51,665 nt of DNA, taken from contig JAHEAA010000015.1 of the NCBI GenBank assembly GCA_019721035.1, positions 1 to 51,665 of the forward strand, in the 5' to 3' direction. Position 1 is the stretch's first letter; each line of letters begins with the position of its first letter. The notes beneath the pieces are model-generated. The model worked only from the letters and a program-made list of their open reading frames with translations. It searched no databases and was not told the origin of the DNA. A program made the position numbers and the translations under genes. Source of the stretch: Candidatus Sysuiplasma acidicola. Lineage in GTDB: Archaea; Thermoplasmatota; Thermoplasmata; Sysuiplasmatales; Sysuiplasmataceae. Below are positions 17,396 through 25,055 of this stretch, piece after piece.

Positions 17396-17702
17396 TATTC
17401 TCGGCCTCCTCAAGTTTCCTGATCAACGCCGGTGTCAGATGGATGCTGAATCTGGACATCATGTATGTCTTCCTCTCCCTTTCATCGCCCCGGCCGGTTT
17501 CAGTTGTTCCGGAGACGAGTCCTGCTTTTTCAAGCGATTCAAGATACAGATGTACGAGCGGATATGAGAGGTTGAGTTCCTTCGCGAGCGCATATATGTG
17601 TTTAGGTTCCCTCTCAAGCGATGCTATTATTCTCAACCTCACCGGGTTTGCAAGAACTTTCATAATTTTCAACAGCTCCTGAGAACTGCGTACTTCTACC
17701 AC
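17388..17702 (-). CDS. ArsR-type winged-helix transcriptional regulator
   Basis: 104-residue DNA-binding protein. A winged helix spans about residues 8-85: LLKIMKVLANPVRLRIIASLEREP, then the helix-turn-helix IYALAKELNLSYPLVHLYLESLEKAGLV, and a wing with GTTETGRGDERERKTYMMS. No metal-binding Cys cluster is visible, so the signal is unknown. It is the first gene of the operon that continues through the ABC-2 exporter to dtdA, and probably regulates that operon. A TATA-like box lies about 33 nt upstream (17731-17740). Confidence 0.88.
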   Translation of the reverse strand: MVEVRSSQELLKIMKVLANPVRLRIIASLEREPKHIYALAKELNLSYPLVHLYLESLEKAGLVSGTTETGRGDERERKTYMMSRFSIHLTPALIRKLEEAENNG

Positions 17703-17730
17703 AGTCTATCGCATATGTAAAGAAAGTATG

Positions 17731-17740
17731 ATATATATAA
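17731..17740 (-). promoter_or_regulatory. TATA-like box for the ArsR/ABC-2/dtdA operon
   Basis: ttatatatat on the minus strand, centred about 33 nt before the regulator ATG at 17702. It is one of the strongest A/T boxes in the window, and the only obvious promoter for the seven-gene operon. Confidence 0.6.
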
Positions 17741-17862
17741 CTTTTTGTATCTATTGCACATCGCAACCCTGGCGCAGTGCAGACCTACCCGTGATGCCCC
17801 GGAGCTCCCGCTCGCCTGTGTTGATGCCATAGTTCATGGAGGCGCGATATGTAAGAAACAGA

Positions 17863-18606
17863 TCAGACTATCTTTGAAAAAACCTGATCGACGAAATCAA
17901 GGAATTCCGGACTCTTTCTGTCCCTTGGCCTTGGTATGTCGACGACCATTTCGCAGCTCACCTTTCCTGGTCTCGGTGTCATGACTATTATTCTGTCGGC
18001 CATGTAAACTGCCTCCTCCAGGTTGTGTGTTACCATCAGAACGGCAGACGGCGGCAGATCGCTCTTCTGCCACAGCATCAGCACCTCATCTCTGAGACCC
18101 TGCGCCGTGAGAACGTCCAGTGAGGAGAACGGTTCGTCCATGCAGAGGAGGTCCGGGTCGACTGCCAGACTCCTTGCTATGCCCACCCTCTGCTTCATCC
18201 CGCCGGAAAGTTCCTTCGGATATGCATCCTCAAATCCATTGAGCCCAACGATGTCGATATATTTCTTCACAATTCCGTGTCTTTCCTCTTTGCCGACATT
18301 CATTGCCTCCAGTCCTATTCCGACATTTTCCGCGACAGTGAGCCACGGGAACAGGGCGAATGACTGGAATACCATCGAGACGACAACATTCTTGCCCAGT
18401 TTGTCGCTGAATTCCGCCGTTCCCTCCGTGGGTGTATCTAGTCTTGCAATGATTCTCAACAGGGAACTTTTCCCCGAGCCTGAAGGACCCACAATACAGA
18501 CAAAATCCCTCTCCTTCACGTCGAAGGAGATGTCGTCGAGTATCACGAACGGGGTCCTGTTGACCACAAGTTTCTTGGACAGATTCCTGACACGCAGCAG
18601 TTCCAT
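17863..18606 (-). CDS. ABC importer ATPase (nitrate/taurine/sulfonate-like family)
   Basis: 247-residue nucleotide-binding subunit. The Walker A GPSGSGKSS is at about 40-48, the Q-loop VFQSFALFPWLTV at 79-91, the signature LSGGMKQRVGIARSL at 133-147, the Walker B LLCMDEPFSSLD follows, and the switch His is in MVTHNLEEAVYMADR. The overall pattern matches TauB/SsuB-type ATPases. AAGGAGGA sits about 9 nt before the ATG. A TATA-like tgatataaaacga (18655-18667) lies farther upstream, so it may have its own promoter besides the one for the permease gene. No substrate-binding protein is adjacent. Confidence 0.92.
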   Translation of the reverse strand: MELLRVRNLSKKLVVNRTPFVILDDISFDVKERDFVCIVGPSGSGKSSLLRIIARLDTPTEGTAEFSDKLGKNVVVSMVFQSFALFPWLTVAENVGIGLEAMNVGKEERHGIVKKYIDIVGLNGFEDAYPKELSGGMKQRVGIARSLAVDPDLLCMDEPFSSLDVLTAQGLRDEVLMLWQKSDLPPSAVLMVTHNLEEAVYMADRIIVMTPRPGKVSCEMVVDIPRPRDRKSPEFLDFVDQVFSKIV

Positions 18607-18614
18607 GACCGCGT

Positions 18615-18667
18615 CTCCTCCTTACCCGATAGAGTTGGAGTATAGAACAGAAACTGATATAAAACGA
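18615..18667 (-). promoter_or_regulatory. Promoter and Shine-Dalgarno of the importer ATPase gene
   Basis: On the minus strand a TATA-like gttttatatca is centred near 18660, and AAGGAGGA at 18615-18622 precedes the ATG at 18606. They lie in the 89-bp gap between permease and ATPase, suggesting internal initiation within the operon. Confidence 0.4.
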
Positions 18668-18695
18668 AGTGCACGGTGACTAGCATGTACTTCCG

Positions 18696-20399
18696 TCAGC
18701 TGACGCCCTCGATCCTGTACTTCCTTTCGGCAATGCCCTGCAGTCTCTTCCAGAAAAGTCTGTTGATGGCAATAACGGCGAGAATCATGACAATCAGGGA
18801 AAGAATGAGCAGGGGTGTATTCGGCGGGGTTGCATATGCCGCCCTGTCGATTAACTCACCGATGCCGAGAACAGAATACGGCGGCGTGTTTGGCGATATC
18901 GACTGCACGTACTCCGACACGATCAGCGCATTCCATCCTCCGCCGAAAGCGGTAATGCTCCCTGTCACCAGCGAAGGGAACATTGCAGGCAGCAGAACAC
19001 GTTTCGCATAAAGACCTCCTTTCAGGCCGTAATTTCTCGCAGCCTCGATAATCTCCGATGGAATCGTTCTCATGCCTGCGGCAAGGTTGAAGAACAGATA
19101 CCAGACCATGCCTGTCGTAATCAGGAGTATGGCAGGTATATTCAGTCCGTGTGTTACGCCGATGAGTACGAACACAATAATCGGGAAGACGGCGGTTGCC
19201 GGAACTGAAGCGACGATCTCAGCTATCGGCATAATCAGTCTGCCACTGCCCCTGCGTGTAGACACTATGGCCAGAGGTAACGCAATGGCAAGCGAAATGA
19301 TGTACGCAATCACGAGTCTTGCCAGCGACAGGCCGAGCGCCAGCGGAAGTACTGCAGCATAGATTTTTCCAGAAACAATCAGAAGTTTGTATATTGATGA
19401 AATTGCTTCAACTGCGCCGACAATAATACCCACGACGATGATGATGCCCGCTGCCGCAAAGACGTATCTCCAAACGCGGCGGGTATCTGCATAGAAGGTC
19501 GCAATTTTGTGACCGGCAGTGTTGAATCCCTCCGCTCCTCTTCTGACTGCTCCGGATATTGCCCTCCCCGTTCCGGATCTGACGGGAATCCACTGGAAGT
19601 AACGGCGCATCGGGAACTGGTTGATCTGATGTGTGCCGGTGGATACCGCAGTATATTCATACTTGTATTTTTCGGACCATGCATTGAGAGGTCTCCAGAT
19701 GACTATGTCCATAATCACGATGATCAAAATAAGGAATGCAAAAGTTGCTGTCATCAGCGATATGTCACCCTTCTGGGCAGACACGTAGAGCATGGAGCCT
19801 ATCCCGGGCAGCACGGCGCCGCCTTTCGCTACGGATGCGATATACTCCGCAGGAACGAGAAAATACCAGCCTGCCGCCCACGACATCATGCTGTTGTAAA
19901 CGAGCTTGGGAACGGTGGCGGGAAAATACAGATCGCGGAATCTTCTCCAGCCCGAAAGACCATACAGCTTAGATGTCTGCTTCAGATCCTCTGGTATCCC
20001 TACAAACGAGTCAAATATGCCGAACGTCATGTTCCAGGTCATGCTGGTGAATATCAGGAAAATGGAGGCGAATTCCCATCCTATTTCGTTTCCGTTAACC
20101 GCCCTCACAAACAGGAATATGGCAAAGGGAAAAAATCCCAGTATTGGTACAGACTGAAGGATGTCCAGTATCGGCTGGAGTATTTTTTCAGCATGCCTGT
20201 TCGCGTACATTGCGTAGGCATATGCAAACGAAAAGAGTATGGATGCGATGTACGCCGCGGTCATCCTGATCATGCTCCTCAGCGCATCATATGGTATCGC
20301 ATAGAATGATATCAGCTGTCCCTGCCTGCTGGTGACGGCCGATAATACGAGGATGGCAAGGGCGGCGAAAAGAATCATGAGTCTGCCTGTCTTTTTCAT
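18696..20399 (-). CDS. ABC importer permease, two fused BPD-type halves
   Basis: 567-residue membrane protein carrying two copies of the binding-protein-dependent permease domain. The first half has the EAA-type segment FVGIPEDLKQTSKLYGLSGWRRFRDLYFPATVPKL (about 170-205). The second repeats it as TIPSEIIEAARNYGLKGGLYAKRVLLPAMFPSL near 455-490. Each half has about 5-6 spans, with a polar linker (about 260-310) between them. A fused permease would form the transmembrane channel with two copies of the downstream ATPase. The nitrate/sulfonate type is suggested by the ATPase; substrate unknown. No periplasmic-type binding protein is found nearby. Confidence 0.9.
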   Translation of the reverse strand: MKKTGRLMILFAALAILVLSAVTSRQGQLISFYAIPYDALRSMIRMTAAYIASILFSFAYAYAMYANRHAEKILQPILDILQSVPILGFFPFAIFLFVRAVNGNEIGWEFASIFLIFTSMTWNMTFGIFDSFVGIPEDLKQTSKLYGLSGWRRFRDLYFPATVPKLVYNSMMSWAAGWYFLVPAEYIASVAKGGAVLPGIGSMLYVSAQKGDISLMTATFAFLILIIVIMDIVIWRPLNAWSEKYKYEYTAVSTGTHQINQFPMRRYFQWIPVRSGTGRAISGAVRRGAEGFNTAGHKIATFYADTRRVWRYVFAAAGIIIVVGIIVGAVEAISSIYKLLIVSGKIYAAVLPLALGLSLARLVIAYIISLAIALPLAIVSTRRGSGRLIMPIAEIVASVPATAVFPIIVFVLIGVTHGLNIPAILLITTGMVWYLFFNLAAGMRTIPSEIIEAARNYGLKGGLYAKRVLLPAMFPSLVTGSITAFGGGWNALIVSEYVQSISPNTPPYSVLGIGELIDRAAYATPPNTPLLILSLIVMILAVIAINRLFWKRLQGIAERKYRIEGVS

Positions 20400-20908
20400 A
20401 AGATCGCCACCAGGACCGCTGCGTATTATCCGATAATGGATATTATCTTTCTGGAACTGTTCATCGCTCTGCCAGTCTCAACTGGGCCGCGACCGGTCCA
20501 GGCGATCGTATCCGGCCGCATCCTGTTCTCGGCGAGCAACCCGCTGAGATGCCACTTGCATCTCTCCGTAAAAATTTCGTTATGCAGTTGTAATGTACGT
20601 TCTGCATTTCGAAAATAGCAATTTTTGTTACGCCTTTTTATTGTTTGGCACAAAGCAATTAACAATGTTCATATATTATGTTTACGTCTCAGAATATTTG
20701 TGCCAGTGTTCCGGGACCGATGGCTCAACTTTCCTCCTAAGCAAACTCTTTTATCCCCACCACATTGGTTTCGGACCTGGTACTCCTTCTTGAAGTTGTG
20801 AAACTCAGAGATGTTGCTTCCACCCCTTCCTTAACATGCAGTAGTAAGTGTAGAAGCTCTGCAAAGCCAGTGATAGCTTTATTTCATTCAATCGGCATGT
20901 GTCAAACT
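20400..20908. other. 509-bp intergenic region between importer permease and CCA enzyme
   Basis: Divergent promoter region. It holds several A/T-rich runs: ccgtaaaaatttcg near 20567, cctttttattgtttgg near 20632, attatgtttacgtc near 20675, and cttttatcc near 20748. The importer operon on the minus strand and the CCA-enzyme gene on the plus strand start at its two ends. Open frames here (for example 20426-20665 minus) show no codon pattern or family resemblance. No tRNA, known riboswitch or repeat was recognised by eye. Confidence 0.4.
20876..20886 (+). promoter_or_regulatory. TATA-like box for the CCA enzyme gene
   Basis: gctttatttca is centred about 28 nt before the ATG at 20909, which helps choose that ATG over the one at 20897 and the far-upstream TTG at 20765. 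Confidence 0.5.
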
Positions 20909-22273
20909 ATGGAGAAAGACAGAAGGGATGGATTGGAGCAGAAAGTTCTGGATTCCATTACTCCTTCGAGTGCTGAGATGGATGCCATTCAATCTGCGGT
21001 TGCCGGTGTGGTCTCTGATGTCGAAACGTATGTGCGGCTTAACTTTCCATCTGTCGGTCCCGTTGATCCTATTGTTGTGGGCTCCGTTGCGAAGGGAACA
21101 TGTCTCAAGGATCCGGATGTGGATATATTCATGCGGTTCCCGATAAGTGTGACCAGGGGCAATCTTGAAAAGATGGGCATAGCGATTGGAAAGGCTGTTT
21201 TGCAGGAACCTGTCCTGAAGTATGCGGAACACCCTTATGTCCGTGGAAAGATAGGTAAGACGGTGATTGACCTCGTTCCTTGCTACCGGATTGAGGATTC
21301 TTCGAAGAAGATGTCTGCGGTCGACAGGACACCTTTCCACACTGTTTATGTCAACGGTCATGCTTCGTCAAAACAGAAGGATGAAATAAGACTGCTCAAG
21401 CGATTTTTCAAAGGCATTGGTGTCTATGGCGCGGATACCAGAATCCGGGGTTTTTCAGGATATCTCTGCGAACTGCTCGTTCTCTCACTGGGTGATTTTC
21501 GCGGGGTCCTGAGGAACATGGCTGACTGGAGTCCGGGTGCGGCAATACTGCCTCCCGGAGCATCGCTCGGCAGTAAGCTAGGGACCGTAGAGTCAAGCAT
21601 CGTCGTGCCTGATCCTGTGGACAGCGACAGGAATGTTGCGGCCGCACTGGACAGAAATTCATTTGCGACAGCCGTAATCGCAGCGAGGCATTATCTGGAA
21701 AAACCGTCAATAACTTTTTTCCATCCGACCGCACGCAAGCTTTTGAGTCTTGCCCAGCTTAAGAAAATTTCCGCGTCATCTGGCCACGGACTGCTTATGG
21801 TCACTTTTCCAAAGCCCGACATCACAGACGACAACCTCTACCCGCAGATAGTCAAGGCAAAGAAGAGCATTGCCGCCCTGCTCGAAAAATACGGCTTCGA
21901 CGTGAATCGCTCTACGTATCTGGCCGAGGACGACATCAGGGTGCTGTTCGAGATGAAGAACGGTGTTCACCCCTCCTTCTGGCTCAGAACCGGACCCCCG
22001 GGCTGGGCTAAGACGGCTGACAGCTTCATCTCCAAGCACAGGAAACATGGCGGCAGCATCGTCGTTGTCGACGGAGTACTGTATTCAGAGGAGGCAAGAG
22101 AATTCGACTTGCCGGAAAACCTCGTCAGATCCATGCTGAACGAGCTTAGCACCGGGGCGGATCTGGATCGTCTGAAGTCAAAGACCACTGTCGTTGCCGG
22201 TAGCGATGTGCTTGTCGAGGAGAATAAAAAGATCCTGTCAGAATTACTCGCACCTGCATTCCCGTGGGAGTGA
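20909..22273 (+). CDS. cca: CCA-adding tRNA nucleotidyltransferase, archaeal class I
   Basis: Adds or repairs the 3'-CCA end of tRNAs; neither tRNA gene in this window encodes CCA, so it is needed. The nucleotidyltransferase motif GSVAKGTCLKDPDVDIF gives the GS signature and the catalytic DxD. Further family blocks are VDLVPCYRIED, the SSKQKDEIRLLKRFFKGIGVYGADTRIRGFSGYLCELL segment, and FFHPTARKLLS. The start at 20909 (454 aa) agrees with the family length of about 450 and with the TATA spacing; the frame is open back to 20765 but that part is unlike the family. No Shine-Dalgarno, probably leaderless. Confidence 0.93.
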   Translation: MEKDRRDGLEQKVLDSITPSSAEMDAIQSAVAGVVSDVETYVRLNFPSVGPVDPIVVGSVAKGTCLKDPDVDIFMRFPISVTRGNLEKMGIAIGKAVLQEPVLKYAEHPYVRGKIGKTVIDLVPCYRIEDSSKKMSAVDRTPFHTVYVNGHASSKQKDEIRLLKRFFKGIGVYGADTRIRGFSGYLCELLVLSLGDFRGVLRNMADWSPGAAILPPGASLGSKLGTVESSIVVPDPVDSDRNVAAALDRNSFATAVIAARHYLEKPSITFFHPTARKLLSLAQLKKISASSGHGLLMVTFPKPDITDDNLYPQIVKAKKSIAALLEKYGFDVNRSTYLAEDDIRVLFEMKNGVHPSFWLRTGPPGWAKTADSFISKHRKHGGSIVVVDGVLYSEEAREFDLPENLVRSMLNELSTGADLDRLKSKTTVVAGSDVLVEENKKILSELLAPAFPWE

Positions 22274-22317
22274 CGGCTACTTTGTGAGCATCATTCCATT
22301 TTTCCGTGCCAATGATA

Positions 22318-22998
22318 TCAGGAAACAGTTATCGGATAATTTGCGCTCGTTGTTTTCGAGCCATTGGGCAGTTCTGTGATAATTGTGAAACCGAAAGATC
22401 CCGGACCAAAATCCTGCACGTAACTGTAGGTATTGCCGCTCTTGAGAGTCATGCGATGAGTCGTTGATGCACCGGAACTGTTGGTTATACGAATCCAGAC
22501 GGTGATAGTTCCATCATGAAGTATGGCTGCAGAAATGTTGAGTGTCCCTGCAGGAATCGCTACTGAGCCATTGGCCGGATATTGCTGCCAGCCTGATGCA
22601 GTATTCTCCGTAATGGTAACGCTGCGGATTGATGGCGGCGTCATCACATAGAACGGCGGATTGACTAACAGTATCCATATGGCGAGCGCGGTGAAAAGAA
22701 CAGTTGCCACCTTGATTACGTAATCGGAGCGCTTGAACCGTGTCACATCGACATTAAGCAGGCGGTAAACCAGCTTGAAAAGCGCCACGATGAACACTAT
22801 GATGAGCAGGAAACCGAGCGGAGAATTATTTACAAAGATGGTCGAAGCCGCAGCGCTCAGTCCTGCTACCAGCCCCCAGATTGTAGTCATAATCAGGATC
22901 TTGCTGTCCCTGAGATCCTTCTCAATATATTCACGCTCATTGAATTCCGGAGGTACGAAGACATCCTCCTCTTCCTCTGCCTTTTTCTTCTTGGCCAC
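22318..22998 (-). CDS. Membrane protein with three spans and a C-terminal beta domain, unknown
   Basis: 226 residues: a Lys/Glu-rich cytoplasmic start (AKKKKAEEEEDVFVPP), then hydrophobic spans near 35-55, 62-80 and 95-112. A C-terminal region of about 110 residues follows, rich in Thr, Ser and Asn with sequons, probably an Ig-like extracellular domain (VTITENTASGWQQYPANGSVAIPAGTLNISAAIL). It starts with GTG at 22998, and a TATA-like tgttttaatc lies about 30 nt upstream, giving a leaderless layout. It is convergent with the CCA gene. No family recognised. Confidence 0.75.
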   Translation of the reverse strand: MAKKKKAEEEEDVFVPPEFNEREYIEKDLRDSKILIMTTIWGLVAGLSAAASTIFVNNSPLGFLLIIVFIVALFKLVYRLLNVDVTRFKRSDYVIKVATVLFTALAIWILLVNPPFYVMTPPSIRSVTITENTASGWQQYPANGSVAIPAGTLNISAAILHDGTITVWIRITNSSGASTTHRMTLKSGNTYSYVQDFGPGSFGFTIITELPNGSKTTSANYPITVS

Positions 22999-23187
22999 GG
23001 CCGTCCATTAACATGGGCATGATTAAAACATTTCCATCCTTCGAAGCAGCCGCGCCTGTGCAATCCTGTGGGGACCTAAAGCGCTAAATGCGCACATACT
23101 CACACATCAAGAAGACGTCGGATGACTCAATCGATGGCGCTATGCGATGACATTGGTGCATCTTTCGGGGACCTCCCCCCTCCCTCC

Positions 23188-23196
23188 TTTAAATAC
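23188..23196 (+). promoter_or_regulatory. TATA-like box for the 35-aa gene
   Basis: tttaaatac, preceded by a C/T-rich run (BRE-like position cctccc), is centred about 29 nt before the ATG at 23221, the same spacing as other leaderless genes in the window. Confidence 0.5.
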
Positions 23197-23220
23197 CATA
23201 TCTGCCTGATAACATTCAAT

Positions 23221-23328
23221 ATGACAGAAATCGTGGTATCGGAATACACAGATGATGTCGAGGAAGACGAGGACTGCAGCTGGCAGGCTATATACCGGCT
23301 CTACGGCTGTCCTCTCTCCTTTTCATGA
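23221..23328 (+). CDS. Putative 35-residue acidic protein or regulatory peptide
   Basis: A short frame from ATG to TGA encodes a peptide starting MTEIVVSEYTDDVEEDEDCS and ending in YRLYGCPLSFS. Nine of 35 residues are acidic, clustered in the middle, with two Cys at positions 19 and 30 and a Trp. It is bracketed by a well-placed TATA-like box (23188-23196) and a strong hairpin-plus-T-run terminator (23352-23383), giving a discrete transcript of about 160 nt. No homologue recognised. It could be a small protein or a small RNA whose frame is accidental. Confidence 0.5.
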   Translation: MTEIVVSEYTDDVEEDEDCSWQAIYRLYGCPLSFS

Positions 23329-23351
23329 TTAACTGGCGCAACCCATCCCGA

Positions 23352-23383
23352 CGGCCTGGTCTCCTCCGGGCCGCCATTTTTTT
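23352..23383 (+). terminator. Hairpin terminator with T7 run
   Basis: CGGCCTGG (23352-23359) pairs with CCGGGCCG (23366-23373) over 8 bp with one G-U pair and a six-base loop TCTCCT. It is followed by cca and TTTTTTT (23377-23383). It fits transcription termination on the plus strand. Archaea mainly need the T run, but the stem is notably stable. It lies 13 bp from the end of the convergent kinase gene. Confidence 0.7.
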
Positions 23384-23395
23384 GCGCCTTTCCCT

Positions 23396-24379
23396 TTACA
23401 TTTTTCTCATGACACTCTCAAAGGTTGGCAACCCTCTCGTTCCGCCTTTTTTCAGGCACTTCAGCGCCGCGTTGACCGATGCAAAGGCCATCGCATCCTT
23501 CTCGCTGCCGGTTCTGTAATACTGAGAAAGGAAGCCGGCATCGAACGCATCTCCGGCTCCCGTGGCATCGACAGCATTCACACGAAATGCTTTCTGTCTT
23601 ATGCGCCGCCTTCCCTGAAAATCCGCGATTGAGCCGTTTTCGCCGGATTTGTATATTATGTTCGCGACACCCATCTCCCTGAGGTGGTCAATCGCCGCTG
23701 AAACACTGCTCTTTCCATACATCATGCCGTAATCTTCGGAGCTGATGAACATCACATCTGTTTTGCACGCGACGGACTCAAGTGCCTTTGCTGCATCTTT
23801 TTTCGTCCACAGTGCCGGCCTGAAGTTCACATCGTATGAAATGAAACAACCGGCCCGTACGGCAGCATCTAGTGCGAGAGACACTGCCTTCTTGGACTCA
23901 TTGCTGATGGCCTGTGCGATTCCGCTGAAATGAAAGATGGAAGAAGCGCCTATGGCTTCAATCTGTTTCCTGTTTATGCGCATGGCCGAGGCGACGCTCC
24001 CTTTTCTGTAGTATGTAAATTCATGTGCGCCGTTTTTCCCCAGACTGATGAAATACAGGCCGGTGAATCCTCCCTTTACCGTCACCATCCCGCTCAGGCT
24101 GATGCCCTGCGATTCCATGAACTCCAGCAATGCTCTTCCGAAGTGGTCGTCGCCTGCGGCCGAAATCACACACGGCTTAAGGCCGAGCCGTGCGACTGAT
24201 GTTGCAACGTTGACGGCGTCTCCGCTGAAGCTCAGCCCGTATCTGTCTTTCCCAACTGAGGAGAATTCGGCCATCGGCTCTCCAAATGCAGAGACGGCAA
24301 AACGCCTGTTCCTGTCGACATACCCGGTGCGCATGCAGCCGGAATGCCGTTTCTCTGTTAAAAGGTTCTCCGAAATCAT
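23396..24379 (-). CDS. PfkB-family sugar kinase, KDG-kinase-like
   Basis: Ribokinase-fold ATP-dependent carbohydrate kinase of 327 residues. The N-terminal SFSGDAVNVATSVARLG and FGRALLEFMESQGI match 2-keto-3-deoxygluconate kinases. SYDVNFRPALW is the KDG-kinase signature, and the C-terminal DATGAGDAFDAGFL carries the catalytic Asp and anion hole. 2-keto-3-deoxygluconate is the likely substrate, which would serve an Entner-Doudoroff type sugar pathway, but ribose or fructose cannot be excluded. The ATG overlaps the stop of the molybdopterin gene as ATGA (24376-24379). An internal ATG (residue 16) is nearer the normal family start. Confidence 0.85.
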   Translation of the reverse strand: MISENLLTEKRHSGCMRTGYVDRNRRFAVSAFGEPMAEFSSVGKDRYGLSFSGDAVNVATSVARLGLKPCVISAAGDDHFGRALLEFMESQGISLSGMVTVKGGFTGLYFISLGKNGAHEFTYYRKGSVASAMRINRKQIEAIGASSIFHFSGIAQAISNESKKAVSLALDAAVRAGCFISYDVNFRPALWTKKDAAKALESVACKTDVMFISSEDYGMMYGKSSVSAAIDHLREMGVANIIYKSGENGSIADFQGRRRIRQKAFRVNAVDATGAGDAFDAGFLSQYYRTGSEKDAMAFASVNAALKCLKKGGTRGLPTFESVMRKM

Positions 24380-25008
24380 CGATCTGCAGTCTGTTTTTTT
24401 GCAACCTTCTTGTGTATGAAACGGGCCGCCGGATCCTTGAAACGTTCTTCCACAAGGAAATCTCCCCGCTCATGATAGCCCCTCTCTTCCCAGTATCCAT
24501 CCCTGTACTCCTTCAGCAGCTCGACGGCCTGGACCCATTTTGCACTCTTCCAGCCGTAGAGCGAGGGGACGACCAGTCTGACCGGCGCTCCCTGCTCCTG
24601 CGTGAGCTGCGCGCCGTTGAGTGAAACGGCAAACATCGCATCATGCATGTTTTCCATCGGCATCACCGTAGTATAGCCGTCCAGGCAGTGAGCGTAGGCA
24701 AAACACGCTTCTTCCTTCACTCCGGCTTTCTCCTTAAGCGCGGAAAACGGGACGCCGCCCCACTCGCAGTCCCTGATGCTCCATCGGGTAACGCAATGAA
24801 AATCGCTCTTCATTCTTGCGGTGGCCATGTCCCTGATTTCGGAAAGGGTGAATGACAGCGGTTTTTCGACTTCTCCAAAAAGCTCCAGCACGTAATTGTT
24901 GTCATCTACTGACGGAACTCCATTTATCGTGTATATGACAAACCTGTGGCCGTTGAACTGTCCGGGGGGCAATGCGCTCATGTACTCGTTAAAAAGCTCT
25001 TCATGCAT
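24376..25008 (-). CDS. Molybdopterin-binding oxidoreductase, YedY/sulfite-oxidase-like
   Basis: About 210 residues covering a single oxidoreductase molybdopterin-binding domain. FVIYTINGVPSVDDNNYVLELFGEVEKPLSFTLSEIRDM gives the start of the fold. DFHCVTRWSIRDCEWGGVPF contains the Cys expected to bind molybdenum, with the Trp-Ser that usually follow. GYTTVMPMENMHD, then APVRLVVPSLYGWKSAKWV match the rest of the family. No signal peptide or Tat motif is seen, so it is probably cytoplasmic, unlike bacterial MsrP. The ATG at 25008 is preferred over an upstream start at 25023. It is cotranscribed with the KaiC-like pair upstream and the kinase downstream. Redox partner and substrate unknown. Confidence 0.87.
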   Translation of the reverse strand: MHEELFNEYMSALPPGQFNGHRFVIYTINGVPSVDDNNYVLELFGEVEKPLSFTLSEIRDMATARMKSDFHCVTRWSIRDCEWGGVPFSALKEKAGVKEEACFAYAHCLDGYTTVMPMENMHDAMFAVSLNGAQLTQEQGAPVRLVVPSLYGWKSAKWVQAVELLKEYRDGYWEERGYHERGDFLVEERFKDPAARFIHKKVAKKQTADR

Positions 25009-25055
25009 ATATTGTTGGCGCACACAACGCTCTTCCGGAGCGGCACGGCTCGAGT

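Noticed and set aside
19509-20309. 266-codon plus-strand frame inside the importer permease
   Set aside because: Antisense shadow; composition (many Cys, His, Arg) is unlike a real protein, and the permease frame has duplicated EAA motifs.
20400-20500. Possible TPP-type riboswitch before the ABC importer
   Set aside because: Conserved CUGAGA and downstream helix motifs were not found on the minus strand.
20426-20665. 79-codon minus-strand frame in the importer/CCA intergenic region
   Set aside because: No promoter, ribosome site or recognisable pattern; likely chance.
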